From Aeromonas dhakensis (lineage in GTDB: Bacteria > Pseudomonadota > Gammaproteobacteria > Enterobacterales > Aeromonadaceae), in NCBI RefSeq assembly GCF_000820305.1, contig NZ_CDBH01000064.1, forward strand, positions 62,001-126,000: a stretch of 64,000 nucleotides of DNA, written 5' to 3'. The notes below the pieces were generated by a model, which was not told the origin of the DNA, did not search any database, and saw only the letters and a program-made list of their open reading frames with translations. Shown piece by piece: positions 55,008 to 63,342 of the stretch (position 1 is the first letter of the stretch; every line of letters begins with the position of its first letter). The translations under genes and the position numbers were made by a program.

Positions 55008-57458
55008 ATGTTGATCCCGATGACTGGCATGACCGACCACCCCCCCATCCCTCCCGTTACCCCGCCGCGCGACGGCTTTATCCTGACCCGTCACGGGCGG
55101 GATTTTCGCGGCCGCGGTGAGCAGCCGGAGCGCACCGAGATCGTGATGTGGCTCTGGAGCGAACAGGGGCCGGTGCGGGTGGTGGTGCCGGGGCAGGAGC
55201 CGGTCTTCTTCCTGCCGCAGAGCCATATGGCGGAGGCGGCGGAGCTGTTCAAGGGGGCCGGGGTGAGCGGGCGGTTTCGCCGCCTGCCGATGCACACCTT
55301 CGACGGTCGTGCCGTGGTGGGCTGCTATTTTGCCACCCTGAGCGCCTTTCACCGCGCCATCGAGCTGCTGCTCATCCGCGGGCTGGAGCACTTCGAGGCG
55401 GATATCCGGCTGCCTGAGCGCTTCCTGATGGAGCGTTTCATCACCGCCGGCGTGCGCTTCGAGGGGCGGGCGCGCAAGAAGGGGGGCAAGCAGGGCTACT
55501 GGGAGGTGAACGAGGCGCGCTGCGCGCCCCAGGCGGTGACGCCGACCCTCTCCTGGGTGTCACTGGACGTGGAGTGCGCCATGGACGGGGCCCTCTTCTC
55601 GGTGGGGCTCTACAGCCCCGAGGATGCGCGGGTCATCATGATCGGTACGCCGGAGGCTGATGCCAACAGCTGGGGCACCCAGGTCGAGTGGGTGGCGGAC
55701 GAGAGCGCCCTGCTGAGTGCGCTGGAGCGCTGGTTTGTGCGGCACGACCCCGATCTGGTGATCGGCTGGAACGTGGTCAACTTCGACTTTCGCCTGCTGC
55801 TGCGCCGCGCCGAGCTCAACAAGCGGCGGCTGCGACTCGGCCGTGGCCACGAGCTCTGCTTCTGGCGCTCATCGCGCAATGACCCCCAGAGCGGCAGCGT
55901 CATCATCCCCGGGCGCATGGTGCTGGACGGCATCGACACCCTCAAAAGCGCCACCTGGCAGTTCCCCAGCTACAGCCTGGATGCGGTGGCGAGCGAGCTG
56001 CTCGGCCGCGGCAAGGACATCGAGGACGTGGCCAACCGGGGGGAGAAGATCACCGAGCTGTTCCACTCCGACAAGGAGGCGCTGGCCCGCTACAACCTGG
56101 AGGATTGCAAGCTGGTGTGGGAGATCTTCGACTACTGCCACCTCATCCCCTTTGCCATCGAGCGCGCCTCTCTCACCGGCCTCGAGCTCGACCGGGTAGG
56201 GGGCTCTGTGGCGGCCTTCACCAATCTCTATCTGCCACGGCTGCACCGCGGCGGCTATGTGGCCCCCAACCTGCCCGCCGACGGGGGGCTCGCGAGCCCC
56301 GGCGGCTATGTGATGGACTCCAAACCTGGGCTCTATCGCCACGTGCTGGTGCTCGATTTCAAGAGCCTCTATCCCAGCATCATCCGCACCTTCTGCATCG
56401 ACCCCATGGGGCTCATCGAGGGGCTGCAGCATCCCGACCATGCCATCCCGGGTTTTCGCGGCGCCCTGTTCTCCCGCGAGCGCCACTTCCTGCCGGATCT
56501 CATCGCCACTCTGTGGGCGGCGCGGGATAGAGCCAAGGCGGCCAGCAACAAGGCGCTCTCCCAGGCCATCAAGATCATCATGAACTCCTTCTACGGGGTG
56601 CTGGGCTCGGGGGGCTGCCGCTTCTACGACCCGCGGCTTGCCTCCTCCATCACCTTGCGCGGTCACGGCATCATGCAGCAGACCCGGGAGTGGATCGAAG
56701 GGGAGGGTTTCGAGGTGATCTATGGCGACACCGACTCCACCTTCGTCCACCTGGGGCGTGAGACCAGCCCCGCCCAGGCGGACGAGATTGGCCGGCGATT
56801 GGCCCGCATGATCAACGACAACTGGACTGCGCTGATCAAGCGGGAGTTCGATTTGCCGAGCTATCTGGAGATCCAGTACGAGACCCACTATCGCCGCTTC
56901 CTGATGCCCACCATTCGCGGGCTGGAGAAGGGGAGCAAGAAGCGTTATGCGGGTTTGGTGGCAGGCCATCAGACAGGTGAAGAGGAGCAGCTGGTGTTCA
57001 AGGGGCTCGAGTCGGTGCGCACCGACTGGACGCCCCTTGCCAAGGCGTTCCAGACCCGCCTCTACGAGATGGTGTTTCACGACCAGGATCCCAGCGGCTA
57101 TGTGCGCACCATGGTGGACGAGACCCGCGCCGGCCTTCACGACGAGCTGCTGGTCTATCGCAAGCGGCTGCGCCAGAAACTCGAGGAGTACCAGAAGAAC
57201 GTGCCGCCCCACGTGCGGGCGGCGCGCCTGGCGGACGAGGAGAACCTGCGCCGCGGTCTACCCCAGCGCTACCAGCACAGGGGCACCATCGCCTACCTGG
57301 TGACCCTGAATGGCCCCGAGCCGCTGGAATACCGGCGCAGCGCCATCGACTACGAGCACTACATCGACAAGCAGCTCAAACCCATCGCCGATGCCATCCT
57401 CCCCTTTATCGGTGAGTCGTTCGAGCGGATCTGCGGCCAGCAGCTCGATCTCTTCTGA
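55008..57458 (+). CDS. polB: DNA polymerase II (family B)
   Basis: An 816-residue replicative-repair polymerase. Proofreading domain: ExoI SLDVEC, ExoII NVVNFDF, ExoIII YNLEDC. Polymerase domain: LDFKSLYPSIIRTF (motif A), KIIMNSFYGVLGS (motif B), YGDTDSTFV (motif C). All catalytic acids are present. It is about 30 residues longer than the E. coli enzyme; three candidate ATGs lie within 24 bases at the start and none has a good ribosome site. It acts in restart of stalled forks and lesion bypass after SOS induction, in line with the LexA box. Confidence 0.95.
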   Translation: MLIPMTGMTDHPPIPPVTPPRDGFILTRHGRDFRGRGEQPERTEIVMWLWSEQGPVRVVVPGQEPVFFLPQSHMAEAAELFKGAGVSGRFRRLPMHTFDGRAVVGCYFATLSAFHRAIELLLIRGLEHFEADIRLPERFLMERFITAGVRFEGRARKKGGKQGYWEVNEARCAPQAVTPTLSWVSLDVECAMDGALFSVGLYSPEDARVIMIGTPEADANSWGTQVEWVADESALLSALERWFVRHDPDLVIGWNVVNFDFRLLLRRAELNKRRLRLGRGHELCFWRSSRNDPQSGSVIIPGRMVLDGIDTLKSATWQFPSYSLDAVASELLGRGKDIEDVANRGEKITELFHSDKEALARYNLEDCKLVWEIFDYCHLIPFAIERASLTGLELDRVGGSVAAFTNLYLPRLHRGGYVAPNLPADGGLASPGGYVMDSKPGLYRHVLVLDFKSLYPSIIRTFCIDPMGLIEGLQHPDHAIPGFRGALFSRERHFLPDLIATLWAARDRAKAASNKALSQAIKIIMNSFYGVLGSGGCRFYDPRLASSITLRGHGIMQQTREWIEGEGFEVIYGDTDSTFVHLGRETSPAQADEIGRRLARMINDNWTALIKREFDLPSYLEIQYETHYRRFLMPTIRGLEKGSKKRYAGLVAGHQTGEEEQLVFKGLESVRTDWTPLAKAFQTRLYEMVFHDQDPSGYVRTMVDETRAGLHDELLVYRKRLRQKLEEYQKNVPPHVRAARLADEENLRRGLPQRYQHRGTIAYLVTLNGPEPLEYRRSAIDYEHYIDKQLKPIADAILPFIGESFERICGQQLDLF

Positions 57459-57558
57459 CTGGGCAAGGGAACGCTGCGGCCATGTCCCGACAATGGCCGC
57501 AGCGGGTCAAGAGGGGCTGATGAGAGGGGAAAGCATGGATCGTCAGAGAAGAGAGATG

Positions 57559-57588
57559 CAAAAAGCCCGCTCGAGGAGCGGGCTTTTC
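57559..57588 (-). terminator. Terminator of the tRNA-Val operon
   Basis: Leftward, AAAAGCCCGCTCC and GAGCGGGCTTTT pair around a short loop and end in a T tract, 6 bases after the last tRNA. Confidence 0.88.
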
Positions 57589-57593
57589 AAATC

Positions 57594-57670
57594 TGGTGCG
57601 TCCTAGTGGATTCGAACCACCGACCCCCACCATGTCAAGGTGATGCTCTAACCAGCTGAGCTAAGGACGC
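57594..57670 (-). tRNA. tRNA-Val(GAC), type A, copy 1
   Basis: A 77-nt cloverleaf with encoded CCA. Acceptor GCGTCCT pairs with AGGACGC; the anticodon loop TTGACAT gives GAC (valine); the T arm has GGTTCGAATCC. Type A acceptor and T stem differ from type B. Confidence 0.97.
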
Positions 57671-57707
57671 AGGGTGCGCAAGGCGACTTTGTGTGATTGC
57701 AGGGGAG

Positions 57708-57784
57708 TGGTGGGTTTAATTGGATTCGAACCAACGACCCCTACCATGTCAAGGTAGTGCTCTAACCAACTGAGCTATAAACCC
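57708..57784 (-). tRNA. tRNA-Val(GAC), type B, copy 1
   Basis: A 77-nt cloverleaf with acceptor GGGTTTA pairing with TAAACCC, the same GAC anticodon loop and encoded CCA. The body shares the anticodon core with type A but has different acceptor and T stems. Confidence 0.96.
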
Positions 57785-57842
57785 ACATCTGTGTTTGAGC
57801 TATCAGCTCACACTCAATTCCTGCAATTTATTCAAACTGTTA

Positions 57843-57919
57843 TGGTGCGTCCTAGTGGATTCGAACCACCGACCCCCACCATGTCAAGGTGATGCTCTAA
57901 CCAGCTGAGCTAAGGACGC
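57843..57919 (-). tRNA. tRNA-Val(GAC), type A, copy 2
   Basis: Identical in sequence to type A copy 1 over the full 77 nt, with CCA encoded. Confidence 0.97.
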
Positions 57920-57935
57920 ATAACAGTGTTCCGGA

Positions 57936-58012
57936 TGGTGCGTCCTAGTGGATTCGAACCACCGACCCCCACCATGTCAAGGTGGTGCTCTAACCAGCTG
58001 AGCTAAGGACGC
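57936..58012 (-). tRNA. tRNA-Val(GAC), type A, copy 3
   Basis: Differs from the other type A copies by one base in the anticodon stem region (ACCACC rather than ATCACC), which makes the stem closing pair G-C rich. CCA encoded. Confidence 0.97.
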
Positions 58013-58024
58013 ATCGCGGAAAAG

Positions 58025-58101
58025 TGGTGGGTTTAATTGGATTCGAACCAACGACCCCTACCATGTCAAGGTAGTGCTCTAACCAACTGAGCTATAAACC
58101 C
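58025..58101 (-). tRNA. tRNA-Val(GAC), type B, copy 2
   Basis: Same sequence as type B copy 1. It is the first gene of the leftward array, 60 bases after the promoter -10. Ends are uncertain by one base. Confidence 0.95.
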
Positions 58102-58160
58102 ACTTCATAAACCGGATTGAAAACCCGTTTTATCCCGCCAGCACTGCTGGCGTGGTCGGC

Positions 58161-58189
58161 ATACTACCCATGCCCCCCTAGGCTGTCAA
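58161..58189 (-). promoter_or_regulatory. Strong sigma-70 promoter of the tRNA-Val operon
   Basis: Leftward TTGACA and TAGTAT spaced by 17 bases, followed by a GC-rich discriminator (GCCGACC) typical of stable RNA promoters under stringent control. Confidence 0.85.
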
Positions 58190-58262
58190 CAGGCCGCACG
58201 CACAAAGGAGACTGTTTGCCCAGTTCTTGCGCAGCCTGTTGATTTTGCAGGCGAGTTTCCCC

Positions 58263-59642
58263 TTATTGCGCCTTGGAGAGGGCGCTGCAGGCCTCCGGGC
58301 TGGCAAAGCGGCCATAGATGTAGCGCAGCCGGGTACCCAGCATCAGGGCGGCGCTGGTGAGGCCGACGATGAAGCCGACCCAGAAGCCCTGGGGTCCCAT
58401 CTGCGGCACCACCCAGTCGGTCAGGCCCAGGATCATGCCGGTGGGCAGCCCCAGTCCCCAGTAGGCGACGATGGTGACGTAGAAGATCGCCTTGGTGTCC
58501 TTGTAACCGCGCAGGGCCGCCGCCGCCACCACCTGTACCGAGTCGGAGATCTGGTAGATGGCGGCGAAGAAGAGCAGGGTGGCCGCGAGGGTGATCACCT
58601 GCAGATCTTCGGTGTAGATGGTGGCGATCTGCTCGCGCAGCAGCACGGTGAGGGCGGCGGTGGCGGCGGCCACCGTCATGCCCAGCATCAGGCCGGTGCG
58701 GGCCGCGACCCGGGCGTGATCAGGCAGCCCTTCGCCGATGCTGTGACCGACCCGGATGGTGACGCCCACCCCGATGGAGAGCGGCAGCATGAACACCAGG
58801 CTGGAGAAGTTGAGCGCTATCTGGTGGCTCGCCACCGTCTCCGCGCCGAAGGGGGCCAACATCAGGGCCACCACGGTAAACAGGGTCACCTCGCAGAAGA
58901 TGGCCATGGCGATGGGGAAACCCAACCGGAACAGGCGCCAGATCCGGCTGCCATTGGGGCGCGCGAGCTGGGCGAACAGGTTGATCTCCTTGAAGTGGCG
59001 GGAGAGCTTCACATAGACGATCATCGCCAGCAGCATGGCCCACAGCACGATGGCGGTGGCCACGCCGCAGCCGACCCCACCCAGTTTCGGCATGCCGAAC
59101 AGGCCATGGATGAAGATGGTGTTGGCCGGGATGTTGACCGCCAGCCCCACGAAGCCGATCACCATGGTCGGCATGGTGTGGGAGAGCCCCTCGCTGAAGT
59201 TGCGCAGCACCTGGAACAGCACGAAGGCGGGCAGCCCCCACAGGATGGCGTGCAGGTAGCCGGTGGTCTTGGCGGCCATCACGGGATCCACCTCCATGAA
59301 CTGCAGCGCCAGCGGGCTGAAATAGAGCGCCACCATGGCGATGGGGGTGACCATCAGCGCCAGCCAGAAGCCCTGGTGCACCGCCGGGCGCACCTCGTCC
59401 CGTTTGCGGGCGCCATTGAGCTGGGAGACGATGGGGGTGAGCGCCATGATGATGCCCTGCACCAGCAGGATCACCGGCAACCAGAAGCTGGAGGCAACCG
59501 ACACGGCGGCCAGATCGACGGCGCTGACCTGTCCCGCCATCACGGTATCGACAAAGTTCATGGCGATCTGGGCCACCTGGGCGACCAGAATGGGGCTGGC
59601 TAGACGAACGAGTTGCCTCGCCTCGGACCAATAACGTTGCAC
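58263..59642 (-). CDS. mdtK: MATE-family multidrug efflux pump MdtK/NorM
   Basis: A 459-residue inner-membrane exporter with twelve helices, using sodium or proton gradient to expel cationic drugs. The start VQRYWSEARQLVRLASPILVAQ and the following NFVDTVMAGQ match MdtK (457 residues). I chose the GTG at 59642 because GGAGGTG lies just before it; 33 further upstream codons lack a ribosome site. The usual mdtK-ribE divergent neighbourhood of enterobacteria is kept, with riboflavin synthase facing away beyond yaeP. Confidence 0.93.
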   Translation of the reverse strand: MQRYWSEARQLVRLASPILVAQVAQIAMNFVDTVMAGQVSAVDLAAVSVASSFWLPVILLVQGIIMALTPIVSQLNGARKRDEVRPAVHQGFWLALMVTPIAMVALYFSPLALQFMEVDPVMAAKTTGYLHAILWGLPAFVLFQVLRNFSEGLSHTMPTMVIGFVGLAVNIPANTIFIHGLFGMPKLGGVGCGVATAIVLWAMLLAMIVYVKLSRHFKEINLFAQLARPNGSRIWRLFRLGFPIAMAIFCEVTLFTVVALMLAPFGAETVASHQIALNFSSLVFMLPLSIGVGVTIRVGHSIGEGLPDHARVAARTGLMLGMTVAAATAALTVLLREQIATIYTEDLQVITLAATLLFFAAIYQISDSVQVVAAAALRGYKDTKAIFYVTIVAYWGLGLPTGMILGLTDWVVPQMGPQGFWVGFIVGLTSAALMLGTRLRYIYGRFASPEACSALSKAQ

Positions 59643-59789
59643 TGACACCTCCGAGTGGATCAGATAAAGCGTAAAAAGAGCGGGTATCGGGAAGAGCCTT
59701 TGCACTCCGGAAGCGGGAGTGCAAAGTGCGGGGGGGGTCATTCTAGCCTGAAATTCATCCGGGACGAAACGATTGGTGCAAGCCCGGGA

Positions 59790-59996
59790 TCAGGCGTCTT
59801 CGTGATCGCTGATCAGCAGGTTGGCGGCGGCGTAGGCGGCCTGCTCGCGCAGATCCGCCGGCACCCGCTCATCCGATGCCACGGCGTTGAGCGCCCTGAT
59901 GGTGGCGGCGATGGCCTGCGGCACATAGCCCTGCTCGCCGGAGCCAATCTGGTTGTAGGCGATGCGAATGGCCTCACAGCATTGATATACCTGCAT
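59790..59996 (-). CDS. yaeP: UPF0253 (YaeP-like) small protein
   Basis: A 68-residue protein matching the YaeP family: [23 protein letters not shown] early and [15 protein letters not shown] near the end. AAGGAAAC precedes the chosen ATG; 13 upstream in-frame codons are rejected. Cytoplasmic, function unknown. Confidence 0.85.
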   Translation of the reverse strand: MQVYQCCEAIRIAYNQIGSGEQGYVPQAIAATIRALNAVASDERVPADLREQAAYAAANLLISDHEDA

Positions 59997-60127
59997 TTTT
60001 GTTTCCTTGTCAGCACTTGGTTTGAATGCCGTCACTATAGCGATCGGCCGCCTGCTTGTCAGCGGTTGCGCTTGTCTGGGTCGTGTGGCGAGGTTACCCT
60101 GCCTTTTTTCGTAGCAGGAGACGAGAC

Positions 60128-60739
60128 ATGTTCACCGGCATAGTGCAGGGGACCGCCGAACTGGTGGCCATCGAAGAGCTGCCCAACTTTCGTACCCACG
60201 TGATCCGCATGCCGAGCCCGGCCTGGGGCGAGGGGCTGGCGCTGGGCGCCTCCGTGGCCCACAACGGCTGCTGCCTGACCGTCACCCGGGTCGAAGGAGA
60301 TCTGGTCAGCTTCGATTTGATGCAGGAGACCCTGCGCCTCACCAACCTCGGCCAGCTGCAGTTGGGGGACAAGGTCAACGTGGAGCGGGCCGCCCGCTTT
60401 GGCGACGAGATTGGCGGCCACGCCATGTCCGGCCACATCATGGGCACCGCGCAGGTTATCTCGGTCATCGACACCCCCAACAACCGGCAGGTGTGGTATC
60501 GCCTGGCCCCAACGCTTATGAAATACGTGCTGACCAAGGGTTACATCGGCATCGATGGCATCAGCCTCACCGTGGGCGAGGTGCGCGGCTGCGAATTTTG
60601 CGTCAACCTGATCCCCGAGACCCTGGCCCGCACCAACCTCGGCTGGGTCAAGGCCGGCTGGCAGACCAACATCGAGATTGACCCCCAGACCCAGGCCATC
60701 GTCGACACGGTGGAGCGGGTGCTGGCGGCCCGCCAATAA
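60128..60739 (+). CDS. ribE: Riboflavin synthase, alpha subunit
   Basis: A 203-residue enzyme that dismutates two 6,7-dimethyl-8-ribityllumazines to riboflavin. It is built from two lumazine-binding repeats: [12 protein letters not shown] at the start and [15 protein letters not shown] in the middle. [11 protein letters not shown] and [12 protein letters not shown] are the matching loops. AGGAGACG precedes the ATG. I see no FMN riboswitch upstream. Symbol ribE follows E. coli (also called ribC). Confidence 0.95.
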   Translation: MFTGIVQGTAELVAIEELPNFRTHVIRMPSPAWGEGLALGASVAHNGCCLTVTRVEGDLVSFDLMQETLRLTNLGQLQLGDKVNVERAARFGDEIGGHAMSGHIMGTAQVISVIDTPNNRQVWYRLAPTLMKYVLTKGYIGIDGISLTVGEVRGCEFCVNLIPETLARTNLGWVKAGWQTNIEIDPQTQAIVDTVERVLAARQ

Positions 60740-60824
60740 GGCGCAGAGGCGGCCGCTTAGGCGAAAAGGAAAGCGGGGCACAGTGGGCCCCGCTTTGTTT
60801 TGCGCTATCCCCTGTCAGGGCGAC

Positions 60825-61028
60825 TCAGAACATTTGCTCGTCGTCAGCATCCACGAAGAGTTGCAGGCAGTCGCGCGCCTCATCCCGGTGCAGTCGCAGG
60901 TGGATGGGGTTGCAGCAGGCCATGCAATCCTCATAGAACTCCTGATCTCCCTGGCTGGCATCCAGCTCGACCCGGGTATGATGGCCACAATGGGGGCAGA
61001 CGATGCGCTTGCTGGTGTACTCGATCAT
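60825..61028 (-). CDS. CPXCG-motif cysteine-rich protein
   Basis: A 67-residue protein with a putative zinc site made of CPHCGH (residues 11-16) and CMACCNPI (about 35-42). This matches the CPXCG family of small gammaproteobacterial proteins of unknown role. GAGGAGGTC precedes the ATG. Monocistronic. Confidence 0.85.
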   Translation of the reverse strand: MIEYTSKRIVCPHCGHHTRVELDASQGDQEFYEDCMACCNPIHLRLHRDEARDCLQLFVDADDEQMF

Positions 61029-61158
61029 GATGACCTCCTCGGGCCCGTGGGCCGCCTCTCTCCCCAGATTCTAGCTGGATCGCACCTGCCTGACCGCGAG
61101 CAAGCGCACGATTATGACCGGGATCAAGGGAGGCAGGAGGTCAGTCCGCCAGAGCGTG

Positions 61159-61262
61159 GTTTATTTGACCCAGCTGGCCAGCATCTCGCAATTAAGCTCG
61201 GCCAGCGAGCGCAGCCGATGGTCGGCGATGGCCAAGCGTGGGTCACCCACCAATGCCGGGTA
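61159..61262 (-). pseudogene. Duplicated 3' fragment of the hxpB gene
   Basis: This segment repeats, at roughly 80-85% identity, the last ~100 bases of the hxpB gene at 61290-61391, offset by 131 bases. Leftward it would encode a C-terminus like that of HxpB (LRSLAELNCEMLASWVK) and ends in a stop at the same place. It has no start or catalytic part, so it is a remnant of a duplicated or recombined gene end. Confidence 0.8.
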
Positions 61263-61291
61263 CATGGGAACGATCTGCGCCTGCTGGTCGT

Positions 61292-61951
61292 TTACTTGAC
61301 CCAGCTGGTCAGCATCTGGGCATCCAGCTCGGTGAGCGAGCGCAGCTGATGGTTGGCAATGGCCAGACGCGGGTCACCCACCAGCGCTGGATCCGGCACT
61401 ATCAGCGTGGTCATGGAGGCCGCCTTGGCCGCCAGCAGACCGGTAAAGCTGTCCTCGATGGCGAGGCAATGCACCGGCTCGACTCCCAGCTTCTCGGCGG
61501 CGTGGATATAGACATCCGGGTGCGGCTTGCCAAAGCGCTCCACCTCGGCGGAGTGCACCGCCAGGAAGCGATCGCGAATGCCGAGCTTGCCGAGCACGGC
61601 CTCCACCATGGCAAAGGGGGAGGAGGTGGCCAGACCGATTTTAAGGCCTTGCGCCTCGATAAGGTCGAGTGCCTCCAGCACACCAGCCTTGGCCTGACCT
61701 TCGGAGAGGATCAGGGCGTTGACCCGATCCAGGATGCGCTGCACCACCTCTTCCTGGCTGGGGCCGCTCCAGGGGCGCAACCGATACCAGTGGGCGACCA
61801 ACTGATCGATGCGCACGCCTATGGTCGATTCGCAATCTTCCACCGTGTGGGGATGGCCCAGTTCGGAGAAGACAGCCATCTGGGCTCGTTGCCAAAAGGG
61901 TTCCGAGTCGATCAGAACACCATCCATATCGAAGATCACGGCAGTTAACAT
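61292..61951 (-). CDS. hxpB: HAD-family hexitol/2-deoxyglucose-6-phosphate phosphatase (HxpB/YniC-like)
   Basis: A 219-residue cytoplasmic phosphatase. HAD motifs: FDMDGVLIDSEP (nucleophile Asp8 and Asp10), LATSSPFAM (Ser/Thr), GKPHPDVY (Lys) and AIEDSFTG (acid pair). The WYRLRPWSGPSQEEVV segment is shared with E. coli YniC. Its 3' end is duplicated just downstream. Substrates in E. coli include 2-deoxyglucose-6-phosphate and hexitol phosphates. Confidence 0.88.
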   Translation of the reverse strand: MLTAVIFDMDGVLIDSEPFWQRAQMAVFSELGHPHTVEDCESTIGVRIDQLVAHWYRLRPWSGPSQEEVVQRILDRVNALILSEGQAKAGVLEALDLIEAQGLKIGLATSSPFAMVEAVLGKLGIRDRFLAVHSAEVERFGKPHPDVYIHAAEKLGVEPVHCLAIEDSFTGLLAAKAASMTTLIVPDPALVGDPRLAIANHQLRSLTELDAQMLTSWVK

Positions 61952-62002
61952 CTTGTACTCCTGACATAGGTGAAGGGGGGATTATAAACAAGGTGCCTCA
62001 AT

Positions 62003-62030
62003 GCAAAAGGGGCATTGCCATGCCCCTTGC
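62003..62030 (-). terminator. Rho-independent terminator of purT
   Basis: Leftward, AAGGGGCAT and ATGCCCCTT pair across GGCA, followed by TTGC; the T tract is short. Confidence 0.7.
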
Positions 62031-62078
62031 GCTGGGTCATGCTGGCAAACGTTTGATTTCGTGTGCCAAAAAGTGGGC

Positions 62079-63257
62079 TTAGAACAGCACCTTGACGCCG
62101 GCCGCAACCGCTTTGGCTTTTTCTACCGCCTCGTCGCACTGCTTGGCTCGCGTCAGTGCCACGCCGAGCCGGCGGCGACCGGCGATCTCCGGCTTGCCAA
62201 ACAGCCGCAGCTGGGCACCTGGCACCAGAGCCAGCGCCTCGCCAATCCCCTGATAGCGGATGTCCTGGCTGTGACCTTCGCGCAGCACCACGGCGGAGGC
62301 GCTCGGCCCGTACTGGGTGATGGCCCCGATGGGCAGCCCCAGAATGGCGCGCACGTGCAGGGCGAACTCGGAGAGATCCTGGGAGATGAGGGTCACCATG
62401 CCGGTGTCGTGGGGGCGCGGTGAAACTTCGCTGAACCACACCTCGTCACCCTTGATGAAGAGCTCGACCCCGAACAGGCCGTAGCCGCCCAGCGCCTCGA
62501 CCACCTTGGCCGCTGCCTCCTTGGAGCGGGCCAGTGCCAGCTCACTCATGGCTTGCGGCTGCCAGGATTCGCGGTAGTCGCCATCTTCCTGGCGATGGCC
62601 GATGGGCTCGCAGAAGTGGATGCCGTCCACCGCGCGTACCGTGAGCAGGGTGATCTCGTACTCGAAGGGGACGAAGCCCTCGACGATCACCTTGCCGCGA
62701 CCGGCGCGACCGCCCTCCTGGGCATAGGTCCAGCTCTCGTCGAGTTTGGCGAGATCGCGCAGCACGCTCTGCCCCTTGCCGGACGAGCTCATCACCGGCT
62801 TCACCACGCAGGGCAGGCCGATGGTCTCGACGGCGGCGACAAACTCCTCCTTGCTCTGGGCAAAGCGGTAGGGGGAGGTGGGCAAGCCCAGCGTTTCGGC
62901 GGCGAGGCGGCGGATCCCCTCCCGGTTCATGGTGAGCTGGGTGGCGCGGGCGTTCGGCACCACCTTGACCCCTTCCTGCTCCAGGGCGGCCAGGGTATCG
63001 GTGGCGATGGCTTCCAGCTCGGGGATGATCAGATCCGGTTTGACCTCGTTGACCAGGGCGCGCAGGGCGGCACCGTCCAGCATGTCCAGCACATGAGCGC
63101 TGTGCGCCACCTGCATGGCGGGGGCATCGGCATAGCGGTCGGCGGCGATCACCTCGATGCCGAAGCGTTGCAGCTCGATGGCGACCTCCTTGCCAAGTTC
63201 GCCGGAGCCCAGCAGCAGGGCGCGGGTGGCGCCGGGGCGGGTAGCGGTTCCAAACAT
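62079..63257 (-). CDS. purT: Formate-dependent phosphoribosylglycinamide formyltransferase 2
   Basis: A 392-residue ATP-grasp enzyme that makes formyl-GAR from GAR, formate and ATP in purine synthesis; the length equals E. coli PurT. Visible: [18 protein letters not shown] (N-terminal site), [14 protein letters not shown] (ATP-grasp lysine loop), [16 protein letters not shown] and [12 protein letters not shown] near the C-terminus. GAGAGATC precedes the ATG. Confidence 0.96.
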   Translation of the reverse strand: MFGTATRPGATRALLLGSGELGKEVAIELQRFGIEVIAADRYADAPAMQVAHSAHVLDMLDGAALRALVNEVKPDLIIPELEAIATDTLAALEQEGVKVVPNARATQLTMNREGIRRLAAETLGLPTSPYRFAQSKEEFVAAVETIGLPCVVKPVMSSSGKGQSVLRDLAKLDESWTYAQEGGRAGRGKVIVEGFVPFEYEITLLTVRAVDGIHFCEPIGHRQEDGDYRESWQPQAMSELALARSKEAAAKVVEALGGYGLFGVELFIKGDEVWFSEVSPRPHDTGMVTLISQDLSEFALHVRAILGLPIGAITQYGPSASAVVLREGHSQDIRYQGIGEALALVPGAQLRLFGKPEIAGRRRLGVALTRAKQCDEAVEKAKAVAAGVKVLF

Positions 63258-63314
63258 GTGATCTCTCCTGATGTCGTGGGTGGTGATTGAGGGCCGCTAT
63301 CGCACGAATAGCGG

Positions 63315-63342
63315 GCAAAAAAAGAGGCACGCATGGCGTACC
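63315..63342 (-). terminator. Rho-independent terminator of the EamA gene
   Basis: Leftward, GGTACGC and GCGTGCC pair across CAT (one G-T pair), followed by TCTTTTTTT. Confidence 0.75.

Noticed and set aside
62044..62056. PurR-box-like sequence GGCAAACGTTTGA
   Set aside because: It lies downstream of purT, not at its promoter, and I see no purine gene starting from it.
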